Counted from the stretch's first letter, positions 15,465 through 24,245 are shown. The stretch is DNA of 64,000 bases from Bradyrhizobium sp. NDS-1 (GCF_032918005.1 NZ_CP136628.1:7239501-7303500); one strand, 5' to 3'. The notes: generated by a model from the letters alone, not told the origin. Translations and numbers: made by a program.

Positions 15465-16604
15465 TCAGCGCCGGCCGGGCCGCGGCGCGCCGAGCAGCGC
15501 CCGCATCACATCGGGATCGGGCTTGCCGGTGCTGCGGTCGACGAGGCCAAAACCCTGCGCCAGCTCCCAATGCGTCCAACCCCAGCAATGGTCACGGGCA
15601 AAAGCGGTGACTTCCGCCAGCCAGCGCACGCGGCTCTGCCTGGGCGCGCCGGCTTTCAACACGCCGAATTCGTTGATGATGATCGGCCGCGCAAACTGCT
15701 GCTGCCATTGAAGCGCGGGCGCGAGCCAGCGATCGGCACTTGGCCTGTCCCTGGCGGCGGCAATCGCGACGTCGAGCATACCGAGCGCCTTGGTCGCGCC
15801 CCGATCCTGCAGATCCTGGCGCAGCGCGCGAACTTTGGGATCGTCGGCGTTGATCGGATAAGGCAGATCGATGATGTCGTGCAGCGGATCCTGCGCATCC
15901 CAGTGGGCCTGATGGGTGAACACCATGGGATCGTAGAAGTGGATGGCATAGACGATGTCGGGATCCGGCAGCGGCCGGAACTGTGGCAGCGAGTCCGCGC
16001 GCTGCCAATTGACCGGACCGACAACGAGAGTCGTCTTGGGAAGCAATCCGCGCACGAAGACGGCGAGCGCCTCGACCTCGGTTTGCCATTTGCCGGCATC
16101 GACATCGGGCTCGTTGAGCAGCTCGGCGAAGATGCGATCGGGCGGATAGGATCGAATGACCTGAGCAAGACCGCTCCAGGCCTCCTGCATCTGACGCAGC
16201 GCCTCGTCCGGATCCTCCTTGTGCAGGCGGTTGAAGCGCTCGCCGGGATGAAGATCGACGGAGATGGCGTAGCCGAGCGCCGTGAGCTGCTTCAGCGCCT
16301 GGTCGAGCACGCGCAGCGCCTCGTCGCGCTCGGCCTTCGCAGCGAAACGAGGCATGACGCGCTCTGCCGGCACCGGAAGGCGGACATGTCTCATTCCCGC
16401 CTTGCGCAATTGCTGCAGCAACTCGCGGCTCGGGGCCGCACCGTTGATCCAGCCGTCCGCATTGAAGCCGCGGGACAGCGCGGCAAGCCGCTCCGGTGCG
16501 ACCGTCTGCGGCAAGGGCACACAGTCCCCGGCAAAGACCGGCGGGCCTGACGAGATCGACAGGAGCATCGCAGCAGTCAGCAGGCGACGGCGCGAGCCCG
16601 TCAT
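15465..16604 (-). CDS. Exported GH5-type glycoside hydrolase (cellulase family)
   Basis: A 379-residue secreted TIM-barrel glycosidase. The signal peptide covers about residues 1-26 (SRRRLLTAAMLLSI, cleavage near FAGD). Both catalytic glutamates of family GH5 are recognisable: the acid/base in AELLNEPD and the nucleophile in IIINEFGV. Barrel strands such as HVRLPVP and YAISVDLHPGERFN are in order. The gene starts two bases after the stop of the Wzc-like gene, implying translational coupling. It probably trims or releases the exopolysaccharide, as glycanases in such loci do. Exact linkage specificity is unknown. Confidence 0.85.
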   Translation of the reverse strand: MTGSRRRLLTAAMLLSISSGPPVFAGDCVPLPQTVAPERLAALSRGFNADGWINGAAPSRELLQQLRKAGMRHVRLPVPAERVMPRFAAKAERDEALRVLDQALKQLTALGYAISVDLHPGERFNRLHKEDPDEALRQMQEAWSGLAQVIRSYPPDRIFAELLNEPDVDAGKWQTEVEALAVFVRGLLPKTTLVVGPVNWQRADSLPQFRPLPDPDIVYAIHFYDPMVFTHQAHWDAQDPLHDIIDLPYPINADDPKVRALRQDLQDRGATKALGMLDVAIAAARDRPSADRWLAPALQWQQQFARPIIINEFGVLKAGAPRQSRVRWLAEVTAFARDHCWGWTHWELAQGFGLVDRSTGKPDPDVMRALLGAPRPGRR

Positions 16605-16606
16605 CG

Positions 16607-18781
16607 TCAAACCGCAAGGCCCAATGCGCCACCCTCGGGGTGCGGCGAGAGCGAGCCTGCGGGCGCATGATTGACGACGAGACCTGTCGGCACCGCGTCA
16701 TACCGCGACAGCGCCGCGGTCACCCTGCGCATCGCCGCCGAGCCGAGCTCGCCGGAGCGCGCCACCAGCACGATGAGGTCCGCGTGCGCCGCCAGCGCGA
16801 TGGCGTCGGGCTGCAAGGCGAGATTGCCGGCGTGGACGATGATCAGATCGAATTCCGAGCGAATATCGTCCTCGGGCCGCGCATCGGCCTTGCGGCCGGC
16901 GCTCAGGAGCTCGTCGATCGACTGAAGTCCCGCCGTGGTCGAGCCGTCATTCCATTCGGTCACCGGAGGCTGGTGACCTGCAAATTCCGGCTGCAGCCGG
17001 ATCAACACGCTCATCATGCCGCGGTTCACGGCGGCGCGATTCAGGGAGCGGGCAACGGTGTTGCCGCCGGCGCTCTTGCCGACCGACAGCACGAGGGCGA
17101 CCTTGCAGCCGCGCACCGGCACGCGATCGATCCGCTCGAGCAGCGGCCGCAGATAGGCACCGAGATCGAACTCGGCCGGGGTCGCACCCGGCCTTTGCCA
17201 CACGGTGTTGATGGTGTTGGTCCCGGCTCCGGACGAAAGATCGGGGATGCGGGCCCAGACGGGAAGGCGCGGCATCGCTTCGGGCCGGCCCATGGCGGCG
17301 GTCGGTGGTTGAATTTGAGGCTGAACGTGAGCCTGGACCTGCCGGCCTTGCGTGCCCTCCACGACGGAAGGCACGGGAGCTTCAGTGGGCGCAGACTGGT
17401 CGGACATGCTCGTCATCGCCGCAATTGCGGCGGTCGACGTCAGCAGCGAGCCGATCGCCAGCGCCGCCAGCAGCAGAGCGAGGGGCGGACGCGTCGAGCG
17501 CAGCGGCGGAATGGCGGGCGAGGCGATCTTGGTCTGGGACGCCTGCAGTTGACGCTGCTCGTTGGTCGTCTTGAACCGTGACAGGAACTGCTCGTAGATG
17601 TTCCTGTTGGCGTCGGCATCGCGCTGCAGCTCCTGCAGCTTCACCAGTGCCTGACCGTCGACCAGCATCTGCGTCTCGACCGCCTTGAGCTGCTTTTCCA
17701 GCGCCTTCTGCTGCTCCAGCTGAGCTTCAAATTCGGACTTGGCGGTGTCGATGTTTTTCTTCCGCTCGACCTCGATCTGCCGGTTGATGTCGGCGAGCTG
17801 GCTGTAGGAGATCGCGAGGTCGGGATGGCGCTCGCCGTACACCGCCTTCTTCTGCGCGATCTGGTCATTGAGGGTCGAGCGCTGCGCCCGCAACATGCTC
17901 AGAAGGTCCTGCTTCACCGGTCCTTCGACATTGGCCTTGAGATCACGCTGCACCTGCTCGTAGCGCGCCTTGGCTTCCTCGGCGCGAAGACGTGCGGCAG
18001 AGACCTGCTGATTGAGATCGGTCACCCGCAATTGCTGGGTGGTCGAATCCTTGCCGGCATTAAGAATCTTGTGCTCAAGCCTGAAGGCGGCGACGGCGTC
18101 TTCCGAGGCGCGCAGGCGCTCGTTCAACGTCTTGAGCCGGTCCTTGAGCCAGTCGGCCGCCTCGTCGGTGGCCTCGGTGCGGACGCGGCCTTGGCTGGCG
18201 ACGAACGCCTCGGCGATGGCGTTGGCATAGTAAGCGGCCCGCTCGGGGCGGTTCGAGGTGAAGGAAACCGCAATGACATAGGTGAGGCCGCGGCGCGTGA
18301 TCTCGAGGCGGCTGCGGAATTTTTCGAGCAGGCGCGTCATGTCGGTATGACCGCCCGCGATATCCTCGTCGTCGGCGATCTTGAGCTGCTCGATCAGGGG
18401 GCGGAGAAAGCCGTCCGATTTGGCGATCTCGATCTGGCTCTGAAGCGCGGCGGCGTCCTGGCCGATGCCCGGCAAGACGTCCTGCTCCGTGGTGATCCGC
18501 AACTCGCGGGGATCGAGCACGACCAGGGCCGTCGCCGCGTACCGGACCGGCAGAACCATGAGAACGACGACGCCGAGGGCGAACAGCGCCAATGCCAGCG
18601 TCAGAATGCGCCGGCCGTTTTCGCGGAGGAACGAGAGCGCTCCGGAGACGGTCAGCGATCCCTTGATCAGCGCCGGCGCGGCGCCGTCAGGTTTCGTCCG
18701 CGCAGCCCGCGGCGCTTCCCACGAAGCCGCTGGCTCCGTCGGGGCGATGCTTCGCGGAGATGGGCGGCTACCGAACGCCAT
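16607..18781 (-). CDS. Wzc/ExoP-like polysaccharide chain-length protein with degenerate kinase domain
   Basis: A 724-residue inner-membrane protein of the polysaccharide co-polymerase class. A first membrane helix lies at about 58-78, a Wzz domain with a long periplasmic coiled coil at about 80-400, and a second helix at about 430-455. A cytoplasmic CpsD/BY-kinase-like domain (about 540-724) follows. In that domain the Walker A position reads LSVGKSAGGNTVARS instead of a GxxxxGK[ST] loop, the Walker A' aspartates are replaced (VLIRLQPE), and no C-terminal tyrosine cluster is present. It is therefore probably a structural, non-phosphorylating regulator of chain length. It is coupled to the GH5 gene. 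Confidence 0.85.
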   Translation of the reverse strand: MAFGSRPSPRSIAPTEPAASWEAPRAARTKPDGAAPALIKGSLTVSGALSFLRENGRRILTLALALFALGVVVLMVLPVRYAATALVVLDPRELRITTEQDVLPGIGQDAAALQSQIEIAKSDGFLRPLIEQLKIADDEDIAGGHTDMTRLLEKFRSRLEITRRGLTYVIAVSFTSNRPERAAYYANAIAEAFVASQGRVRTEATDEAADWLKDRLKTLNERLRASEDAVAAFRLEHKILNAGKDSTTQQLRVTDLNQQVSAARLRAEEAKARYEQVQRDLKANVEGPVKQDLLSMLRAQRSTLNDQIAQKKAVYGERHPDLAISYSQLADINRQIEVERKKNIDTAKSEFEAQLEQQKALEKQLKAVETQMLVDGQALVKLQELQRDADANRNIYEQFLSRFKTTNEQRQLQASQTKIASPAIPPLRSTRPPLALLLAALAIGSLLTSTAAIAAMTSMSDQSAPTEAPVPSVVEGTQGRQVQAHVQPQIQPPTAAMGRPEAMPRLPVWARIPDLSSGAGTNTINTVWQRPGATPAEFDLGAYLRPLLERIDRVPVRGCKVALVLSVGKSAGGNTVARSLNRAAVNRGMMSVLIRLQPEFAGHQPPVTEWNDGSTTAGLQSIDELLSAGRKADARPEDDIRSEFDLIIVHAGNLALQPDAIALAAHADLIVLVARSGELGSAAMRRVTAALSRYDAVPTGLVVNHAPAGSLSPHPEGGALGLAV

Positions 18782-18842
18782 GGGCTCGACTCGAAATCAA
18801 CTGACACAGTTCAGAGGCTTTCGACACCGTAAATATGCATGG

Positions 18843-18857
18843 TTAACCGGCGGTTAC
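18843..18857 (-). promoter_or_regulatory. CtrA-like motif in front of the Wzc-like gene
   Basis: TTAA-N7-TTAC, a one-mismatch match to TTAA-N7-TTAA, about 60 bases before the ATG at 18781. It has the same form as the motif at 15430-15444. Confidence 0.22.
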
Positions 18858-19024
18858 GGCCGGCGCGAAGCCGCAGGACGTCTGGCTTGGCCAGGCTGTC
18901 AGCCACGGCGCCATTGCAGATGCCGAAAGGCCTGCGAACGGCCCCGTTCAGGCTGAAAAGAACGGCTTTGATGATCTGCGCGCCGGACTTGCGGTGCCGG
19001 CTGCCTCGACCAGACTTGGCGCGC

Positions 19025-20068
19025 TCAGCAGATGTTCAGCAGAATTCGCCCCGATGTGCCGCTGCGCATCAGGTCCAGCGCGTCATTGACGTCGTCAAGC
19101 GCGAACTCGTGGGTCACGATCCCGCGATAGCTCACCTTGCCGGCATCGCTCAGCCGAACGAGACGCGGGATATCGCGCGCCGGCTGGCATTGCCCGCCTT
19201 CCGAGCCCTTCAGCACCTTCTCGAAGTGGAGCGGCAGCGTGTAGATTTCGGCCTTCTCGCGGGGAACGCCGACGAGGATGCAGCGGCCCTTCTTCGCCGT
19301 GATCTCGTAGGCGAGCTCGATCAGATGCTTGACGCCGGTGGTCTCGACGACCTTGTCGGGTCCCTCAGTACCCGTGATCGACCGAACCTCGGCAGCGATA
19401 TCCCCGGCCGCTTCGGAGTTGATGGCGTGGGTCGCGCCGAACTGCCGGGCCATCTCGAGCTTGTTGTCGAGGCGGTCGATCGCGATGACGGGATAGGCGC
19501 CGACCATCGCGGCAAATTGCACGATGTTCAATCCGACGCCGCCGACACCGAACACGACGACGGCTTCGCCGATGGCGATCTGGGCGTCGTTGTTGACGAC
19601 GCCGAGCGCGGTCGTCACCGCGCAGCCGAGCAGCGGCGCGCTGGTGCGGTCGATCGAGGCCGGAACGGGCGTGACGCGATTCTCGGACACCACGGCATAG
19701 TCGTTGAAGGTGGTGACCCAGCCTGCATTGAGGCGCTTGCCGCGCCAGGAATAGACCGGCGTGTTAGACTGGACGCCCTTGCCCGGGCGCCAATGCATGA
19801 TGACGGTGTCACCCTGCTTGCAGGAGACGACGCCGGGTCCGGTCTCGACGATCGTCGCCAGCGCCTCGTGCCCGAGAAGGTGCGGCAGGAACTTGTCGAC
19901 GCCTTTGACGGCGTCGATTTCGTTGATCTGCGCGCCACAGATGCTCGACGTGTGCACATGCGCGAGCACCTGACCGTGTTCGAGCCTGTCGGGCAAGGTG
20001 AACTCGTCGACGATCAGCGGCTTACCCGATTCGACGAGAATGGCCGCCTTGGCTGTCTTGATGTCCAT
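19025..20068 (-). CDS. Zinc-type MDR alcohol dehydrogenase
   Basis: A 347-residue medium-chain dehydrogenase/reductase. The catalytic zinc ligands are in SSICGAQINEI (Cys) and LLGHEALA (His-Glu), and the NAD(P) site is VVVFGVGGVGLNIVQ followed by VIAIDRLDNKLE. The lobe that carries four structural-zinc cysteines in classical alcohol dehydrogenases is present by length but has no cysteine cluster (MHWRPGKGVQSNTP), so a structural zinc is unlikely. It lies 13 bases behind a methyltransferase gene on the same strand. The pair may modify a sugar or small molecule linked to the nearby exopolysaccharide block; that is inference. Confidence 0.88.
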   Translation of the reverse strand: MDIKTAKAAILVESGKPLIVDEFTLPDRLEHGQVLAHVHTSSICGAQINEIDAVKGVDKFLPHLLGHEALATIVETGPGVVSCKQGDTVIMHWRPGKGVQSNTPVYSWRGKRLNAGWVTTFNDYAVVSENRVTPVPASIDRTSAPLLGCAVTTALGVVNNDAQIAIGEAVVVFGVGGVGLNIVQFAAMVGAYPVIAIDRLDNKLEMARQFGATHAINSEAAGDIAAEVRSITGTEGPDKVVETTGVKHLIELAYEITAKKGRCILVGVPREKAEIYTLPLHFEKVLKGSEGGQCQPARDIPRLVRLSDAGKVSYRGIVTHEFALDDVNDALDLMRSGTSGRILLNIC

Positions 20069-20081
20069 GAGGAGCGCCCGA

Positions 20082-20747
20082 TCACTCGAAATAGATGAAT
20101 TCGTAATCGCCGGTGTAGCCGAGCTTGCCGTACAGCCAGATCCATTCCGAGGTGTGCAGGATGGACTCCGCCGTCAGCGCCCAGCACTCGAGATTGTGCA
20201 ATTCGGCAACGGTCCGGTAGCCCTCGACCATGACGTATTTGTTCTTGCCGACGCGCTCGATCTCGTTCAGCGCGGCATTGAGTTCGTAGAGACGGAGATT
20301 GTGCAGCGTGCCGAGCGAGATCACGAGGTCGAAGCTCTGGTCGCCATAGGGATAGATGTCCTGGGCGCGATAGTTGAACAGATACGGCTTCACCTGCTCG
20401 TGGGCATTGGCAAGACCGTGCCTGGAGATGTCGAAGCCGACGACCTTCAGGCCGGGCAGGATCTTCTGCATCTCGTAGAGCAGAAAGCCCTTGCCGCAGC
20501 CGACGTCGAGCACGCTGGAGCCGTCCTTGAGGCCATAGGTCTCGATCAGCGCCTTGGCGACCGGCGCCCAGCGCCCTTCGATGAAGCGGTAACCGCCATA
20601 GCCGAAGCGGCGGTCGCCATCCCAATAATCGGCCTCGTATTCCCGCGCCTTCAGCGAGCAACCGATCTTGTCGTCGTTCATGCGGCCCATGTAGTCGCGC
20701 TTGGTCGCCGTATGCAGCGGCGTCACGATATTCAGGAGTCGTCCCAT
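20082..20747 (-). CDS. Class I SAM-dependent methyltransferase
   Basis: A 221-residue methyltransferase. Motif I is SVLDVGCGKGFLLYEM (about residue 83), the acidic end of strand 2 is VVGFDISRHGL, and motif IV is SFDLVISLGTLHNL. The conserved N-terminal stretch EADYWDGDRRFGYGGYR before motif I recalls enzymes acting on sugar nucleotides or small metabolites. The start at 20747 has GAGGAC upstream, whereas the longer frame has an unlikely Arg-rich leader. It precedes the alcohol dehydrogenase gene and probably forms an operon with it. Confidence 0.83.
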   Translation of the reverse strand: MGRLLNIVTPLHTATKRDYMGRMNDDKIGCSLKAREYEADYWDGDRRFGYGGYRFIEGRWAPVAKALIETYGLKDGSSVLDVGCGKGFLLYEMQKILPGLKVVGFDISRHGLANAHEQVKPYLFNYRAQDIYPYGDQSFDLVISLGTLHNLRLYELNAALNEIERVGKNKYVMVEGYRTVAELHNLECWALTAESILHTSEWIWLYGKLGYTGDYEFIYFE

Positions 20748-20932
20748 TGAGTCCTCGGGTTCCAGCACGCGATGCTGTTCTCGCGACCGGCTGGTCCGGA
20801 GTCGCGACTTGCGAATCGCTCTAGCATTTGTGGTCGAGATCATCATTGCTTCAGATCAATGACCCTAACCGTGCGACGGTGCCGTCGGCGATCGGCATGG
20901 GTCCTGTCACCGGCAGTGACGCGCAGACACAT

Positions 20933-20958
20933 GGAACGGAAATGCGAGGCACAGCGTT
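20933..20958 (+). promoter_or_regulatory. EcfG-type stress promoter
   Basis: GGAAC (20933-20937), 17 bases, CGTT (20955-20958), a full match to the EcfG consensus with the longer spacer. It lies 21 bases before the ATG at 20980. Confidence 0.55.
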
Positions 20959-20979
20959 TCGCCTCGCAGGAGTCCCGCC

Positions 20980-21306
20980 ATGCCGACCAAGCCGACCATC
21001 GCCCGCATCTGGCGCGGCCGTACCCGCCGCGATCTCGCCGATGCCTACCAGGCCTATCTGCAGGCCGAGGGCATTCCACCGTTGCTGAAGACCGCACTCG
21101 GGGTGCAGCAACTGCGCGAGGACCGCGATGAGGAGACGTGGTTCACGACCATTTCCTATTGGGCCGACATTGCGGCCATGACGGCCTTCACCAAGGGCGA
21201 GCCGACCAAGGTCCATCATCTCGCGCGCGACGCGGAATTCCTGATCGAGCTGCCGCAGCGCATCGAGATCCACCGCATCTTGATCGACGAACAGGGCCTG
21301 CGGTGA
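20980..21306 (+). CDS. ABM-type dimeric alpha-beta barrel protein
   Basis: A 108-residue protein that looks like a single antibiotic-biosynthesis-monooxygenase-type barrel. It has an N-terminal strand (TIARIWRGRT), a helix (ADAYQAYLQAEGIPPLL), paired strands around GVQQLREDRDEETWFTTISYW, and a C-terminal helix and strand. The motif order resembles stress-induced ABM proteins rather than a known oxygenase. A full EcfG promoter and an AGGAG ribosome site lie directly upstream, so it is likely part of the general stress regulon. Substrate or ligand unknown. Confidence 0.75.
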   Translation: MPTKPTIARIWRGRTRRDLADAYQAYLQAEGIPPLLKTALGVQQLREDRDEETWFTTISYWADIAAMTAFTKGEPTKVHHLARDAEFLIELPQRIEIHRILIDEQGLR

Positions 21307-21514
21307 AAGCCTGAGCTATGGAACTGAAGCTCGCATGGCCATGAAGCCGCTCGGCGCGACTTGATTCTCCGGTCTGCCGCTGTATACGTTCCCGCATGAT
21401 GTTCATGTCCACATTCTTTCCGCTGATCTGAACGGCTGACGTCGCCGCGGCGCATCCGCGCCAATCAGATCAAACCGGCTGCGCTTGATGCGATAGCCGC
21501 ACGGAGAATGTGCT

Positions 21515-22306
21515 ATGCCCCAAACTGAACAGGCTGGCCTGACGTCTCGTCAGGTCCAGAACTTCATCGACGACGGTTTCGTCAAGATCGAGAACGCCTT
21601 CAGCACCCATCTCGCAAAGCAATGCAGGGACGAGCTGTGGGCGGAGATCGGCTTGTCACCGGACCGACCTGAATTTTGGACTCGACCCGTCGTCCGGGTG
21701 GGATTCAAGGCTTCGCCCCCTTTCATTGAAGCTGCGAACGCGGCGCCCCTGCACAAGGCCTATGATCAACTCGTGGGCGAAGGACGCTGGCTTGCACCCA
21801 CCGGCCTCGGGACCTTTCCGATCCGCTTTCCGTCAGCCGAATCGCCCGGTGATGACGGCTGGCATGTGGACGTGAGCTTTGGCACCGCCAATCCGGATTT
21901 CATGGAATGGCGCGCCAATGTGAAGAGCAGCGGACGCGCATTGCTGATGATCTTCCTGCTCTCCGATGTCGGCGCCGATGATGCGCCGACGCGAATCCGG
22001 AAAGGCTCGCATGCCACCATCGCGCGGGAGCTGCTGCCCTATGGCGAGGCCGGCGCGACGCTCCGGCAGCTCGCTGCCGAGGACTGGGCCTCGACGAATG
22101 ATTGCGAGATCGAGCTGGCGACCGGTACGGCAGGCAGCGTCTATCTGTGCCACCCGTTCCTCGTTCATGCCGCACAACCCCACCGAGGGACACGGCCGCG
22201 CTTCATGGCCCAGCCTCCGCTGTTGCCGAAGGGCGAGTTTGACCCGGCGTTGCCGCCTTCGCCTGTTCAGATCGCGATCCGGCGGGCTTGCGGGCTGACG
22301 GTGTAG
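21515..22306 (+). CDS. Phytanoyl-CoA dioxygenase (PhyH) family protein
   Basis: A 263-residue Fe(II)/2-oxoglutarate dioxygenase of the PhyH type. The iron ligands fit HxD in DGWHVDVSFG and the distal His in CHPFLVHAAQPHRGTRPR, whose Arg would bind 2-oxoglutarate. The N-terminal helix QVQNFIDDGFVKIENAF is the usual start of the family. PhyH-family enzymes hydroxylate varied small substrates; this one cannot be assigned. It has no signal peptide. It stands alone between the stress-type ABM gene and the queD-repeat region. Confidence 0.85.
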   Translation: MPQTEQAGLTSRQVQNFIDDGFVKIENAFSTHLAKQCRDELWAEIGLSPDRPEFWTRPVVRVGFKASPPFIEAANAAPLHKAYDQLVGEGRWLAPTGLGTFPIRFPSAESPGDDGWHVDVSFGTANPDFMEWRANVKSSGRALLMIFLLSDVGADDAPTRIRKGSHATIARELLPYGEAGATLRQLAAEDWASTNDCEIELATGTAGSVYLCHPFLVHAAQPHRGTRPRFMAQPPLLPKGEFDPALPPSPVQIAIRRACGLTV

Positions 22307-22419
22307 TCGCAGCACGCCGTCAATGCCGGCGAGCAAATCCGTGACGCCCGCAGTCGCGATTCGCCGACGACCGGCAGCTTGCAGCACGATGGCGAGGCGG
22401 GACGCATCAGCGTCCGGCT

Positions 22420-22462
22420 GTCGTCACCACCCCTGATATTCGGCCCAGCAGTCCGCCGTTTC
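22420..22462. repeat. 43-bp direct repeat, left copy (queD 3' end)
   Basis: Identical to 27308-27350 except at one position (A at 22429 against G at 27317). Weaker similarity extends about 25 bases on each side. The offset is 4888 bases and both copies have the same orientation. Confidence 0.9.
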
Positions 22463-22490
22463 GTCGACCTGGACCGCCGCCAGCTCGTCT
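22424..22490 (-). pseudogene. queD 3'-terminal remnant
   Basis: On the minus strand this encodes the last 20-odd residues of a QueD-like protein: LAAVQVDETADCWAEYQGW and stop, against LSAVRVYETADCWAEYQGR in the intact gene. Upstream of it the frame is closed by a TGA and similarity is lost. It is therefore a truncated duplicate or a recombination footprint, not a functional gene. Confidence 0.75.
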
Positions 22491-22652
22491 GCCGATCAGA
22501 CGCCAAGAAATTCGTCGCATCAATTCAATCAGGCCCGCCATTGCGCGGCGTGTTCTCACCCGGAAGGGTGATGTGGCGTGCATTCGATTTGTCTAATTCA
22601 GCTTGGTCTTCCCGACTTACAGCAGCTGATAGCTCCATGCGATGAGGATGCG

Positions 22653-24140
22653 ATGCCGCAGATCACCTTCAACCTATCGCAAACCTCTTTGTCTCCCGGC
22701 TGGGACCCTCACTCAGCGCTTCACGATCATCTCTGGAGAAACTTCGCGGCGGGTTACAAGTACAGAATTCTGGACAGCGACGGAACGCAATACGACAGTC
22801 TGCGCGGCTCCGATCCCGCTACACGCGGAACCTCTGACACATTTCAATCGTCAGCCGGGTCGCTCGACCTGTCCGCGAATAACTTCGCGGGAAATGTAAG
22901 TCTGGATTGGTTGGACGCGACCACGGCGCGGCTCTCGCTCGATTCGGCCTGGAATACAATCAAGAACGTCTATGTCAGCGATTTCTCAGGCTCCAAGCTG
23001 ATTCTCGAGAACTGGGTCGATGCTTGGGTGTCGCTCGACAACACCGCCGGGCAAGAAATTCTGGTTGACGGCGCCAAGCGCGGTGAAATCTCGACGGGAT
23101 CCGGGAGTGACGTCGTTTGGATAGGCGCGGACAGCAACGGCGCTGATTGGACGAATTATTTCAAGATCGATACCGGCGATGGCGACGATGTGATCACCAT
23201 CGCAGCCGCCTCTCGCGACTATAGCGGCTCGGCTTTCTCTGCCGCCTACAATCCCGATTGGACAGATACGGATATTCACTCCGGCGCAGGTCATGACACG
23301 ATTACAGGAAGCGGTGGAACGGATACAGCCGACGGTGGAGGCGGGTTGGACACCTTCGTATTTCACGGCCCGCGTTCTGCTTACGATCTAAGCTGGGACG
23401 GCGACACCTTGACCGTGACGGATACGCGAATCGGCCATTCAAATCTCGACGGGACGGATTTCTTGACGGGGATAGAGCGGCTGCAGTTCGAGGACCTGAT
23501 CGAGTATGTCGGCTCGCCCGAGGACGGTGATGGTGTAGGCGTTCTCGCTCCGAATTTTTCTGCGCAGGACATCGACATCTCCCCGAGTCCCGCTCTTTTG
23601 ACGGCGACACTCGATTTTGGCGATGATCCATATGACGCGACCGACTTTGGCGAGCTCAGCGAGGCCGCTCAGACCATCATCAGCTCGCACGCTCCGGGAG
23701 CCAGCGCCGCTTTATCGGAGGCTTTTTCCTTCGAGGTGCTGTTTCGTGCCGCCAATGCTGAACTGATCAAGACTGAGGATCAAATTCAGTACCTCGATCA
23801 AGGTGGCGAGAAAATCGACTACACTGTCGAAATCGACGGCGATGTCTTCGGCGTTTCGGCCGGCAAGGCAGCCGAATTTCCTCCGGGCACGCCGATAGGC
23901 GCCCCTGACGCCCTTGCCTTTGTGGAGAGCAGTCTGCAAGAAATTCAAATGGCCCGCGCAAACGTCACGATGGATGATCAATGGAGCAAGGGAATCCTTC
24001 ATTATCTTGCCATCGATCAGCAAGCCGCGGATGCGGTCAGCGCTGCCTGGAACGCGGTAGACGACGGAACACGCGGTGATACGATCCTCATCGTCACTCG
24101 CACGGACGGTCTCGATCAATCCCTCTATTTCGTTCTGTAG
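22653..24140 (+). CDS. RTX-type calcium-binding protein with unusual C-terminal domain
   Basis: A 495-residue acidic protein without an N-terminal signal. Residues about 1-140 are beta-rich. Residues about 145-235 hold RTX-like Gly/Asp repeats (GSGSDVVWIG, DTGDGDDVITIA, HSGAGHDTITGSGG), which bind calcium in type I-secreted proteins. A short segment with DFLTGIERLQFEDL, common at the end of RTX blocks, follows. The last 150 residues form a separate Asp/Glu-rich domain with KIDYTVEIDGDVFGVSAGKA and DTILIVTRTDG, which I do not recognise; it occupies the place where the secretion signal should be. No type I secretion genes are nearby. The gene looks AT-richer than its neighbours, suggesting transfer. 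Confidence 0.75.
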   Translation: MPQITFNLSQTSLSPGWDPHSALHDHLWRNFAAGYKYRILDSDGTQYDSLRGSDPATRGTSDTFQSSAGSLDLSANNFAGNVSLDWLDATTARLSLDSAWNTIKNVYVSDFSGSKLILENWVDAWVSLDNTAGQEILVDGAKRGEISTGSGSDVVWIGADSNGADWTNYFKIDTGDGDDVITIAAASRDYSGSAFSAAYNPDWTDTDIHSGAGHDTITGSGGTDTADGGGGLDTFVFHGPRSAYDLSWDGDTLTVTDTRIGHSNLDGTDFLTGIERLQFEDLIEYVGSPEDGDGVGVLAPNFSAQDIDISPSPALLTATLDFGDDPYDATDFGELSEAAQTIISSHAPGASAALSEAFSFEVLFRAANAELIKTEDQIQYLDQGGEKIDYTVEIDGDVFGVSAGKAAEFPPGTPIGAPDALAFVESSLQEIQMARANVTMDDQWSKGILHYLAIDQQAADAVSAAWNAVDDGTRGDTILIVTRTDGLDQSLYFVL

Positions 24141-24245
24141 GAGCAGCTTCGCGTCCAGAGCTGCCACGGCCAATGGGGAGCTCGAAAGCCGGCGTAGGCG
24201 TTCAGCTCATCCGCGGGCTATTACAACAATCGTCCTGCCGCGCCG

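Larger units (their letters stand above)
22307..22652. other. Intergenic stretch with queD 3'-end remnant
   Basis: This 346-base gap contains the queD-like fragment on the minus strand (22424-22490) and otherwise no gene I can support. It marks the left border of the region whose right border is the intact queD gene. Confidence 0.7.
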
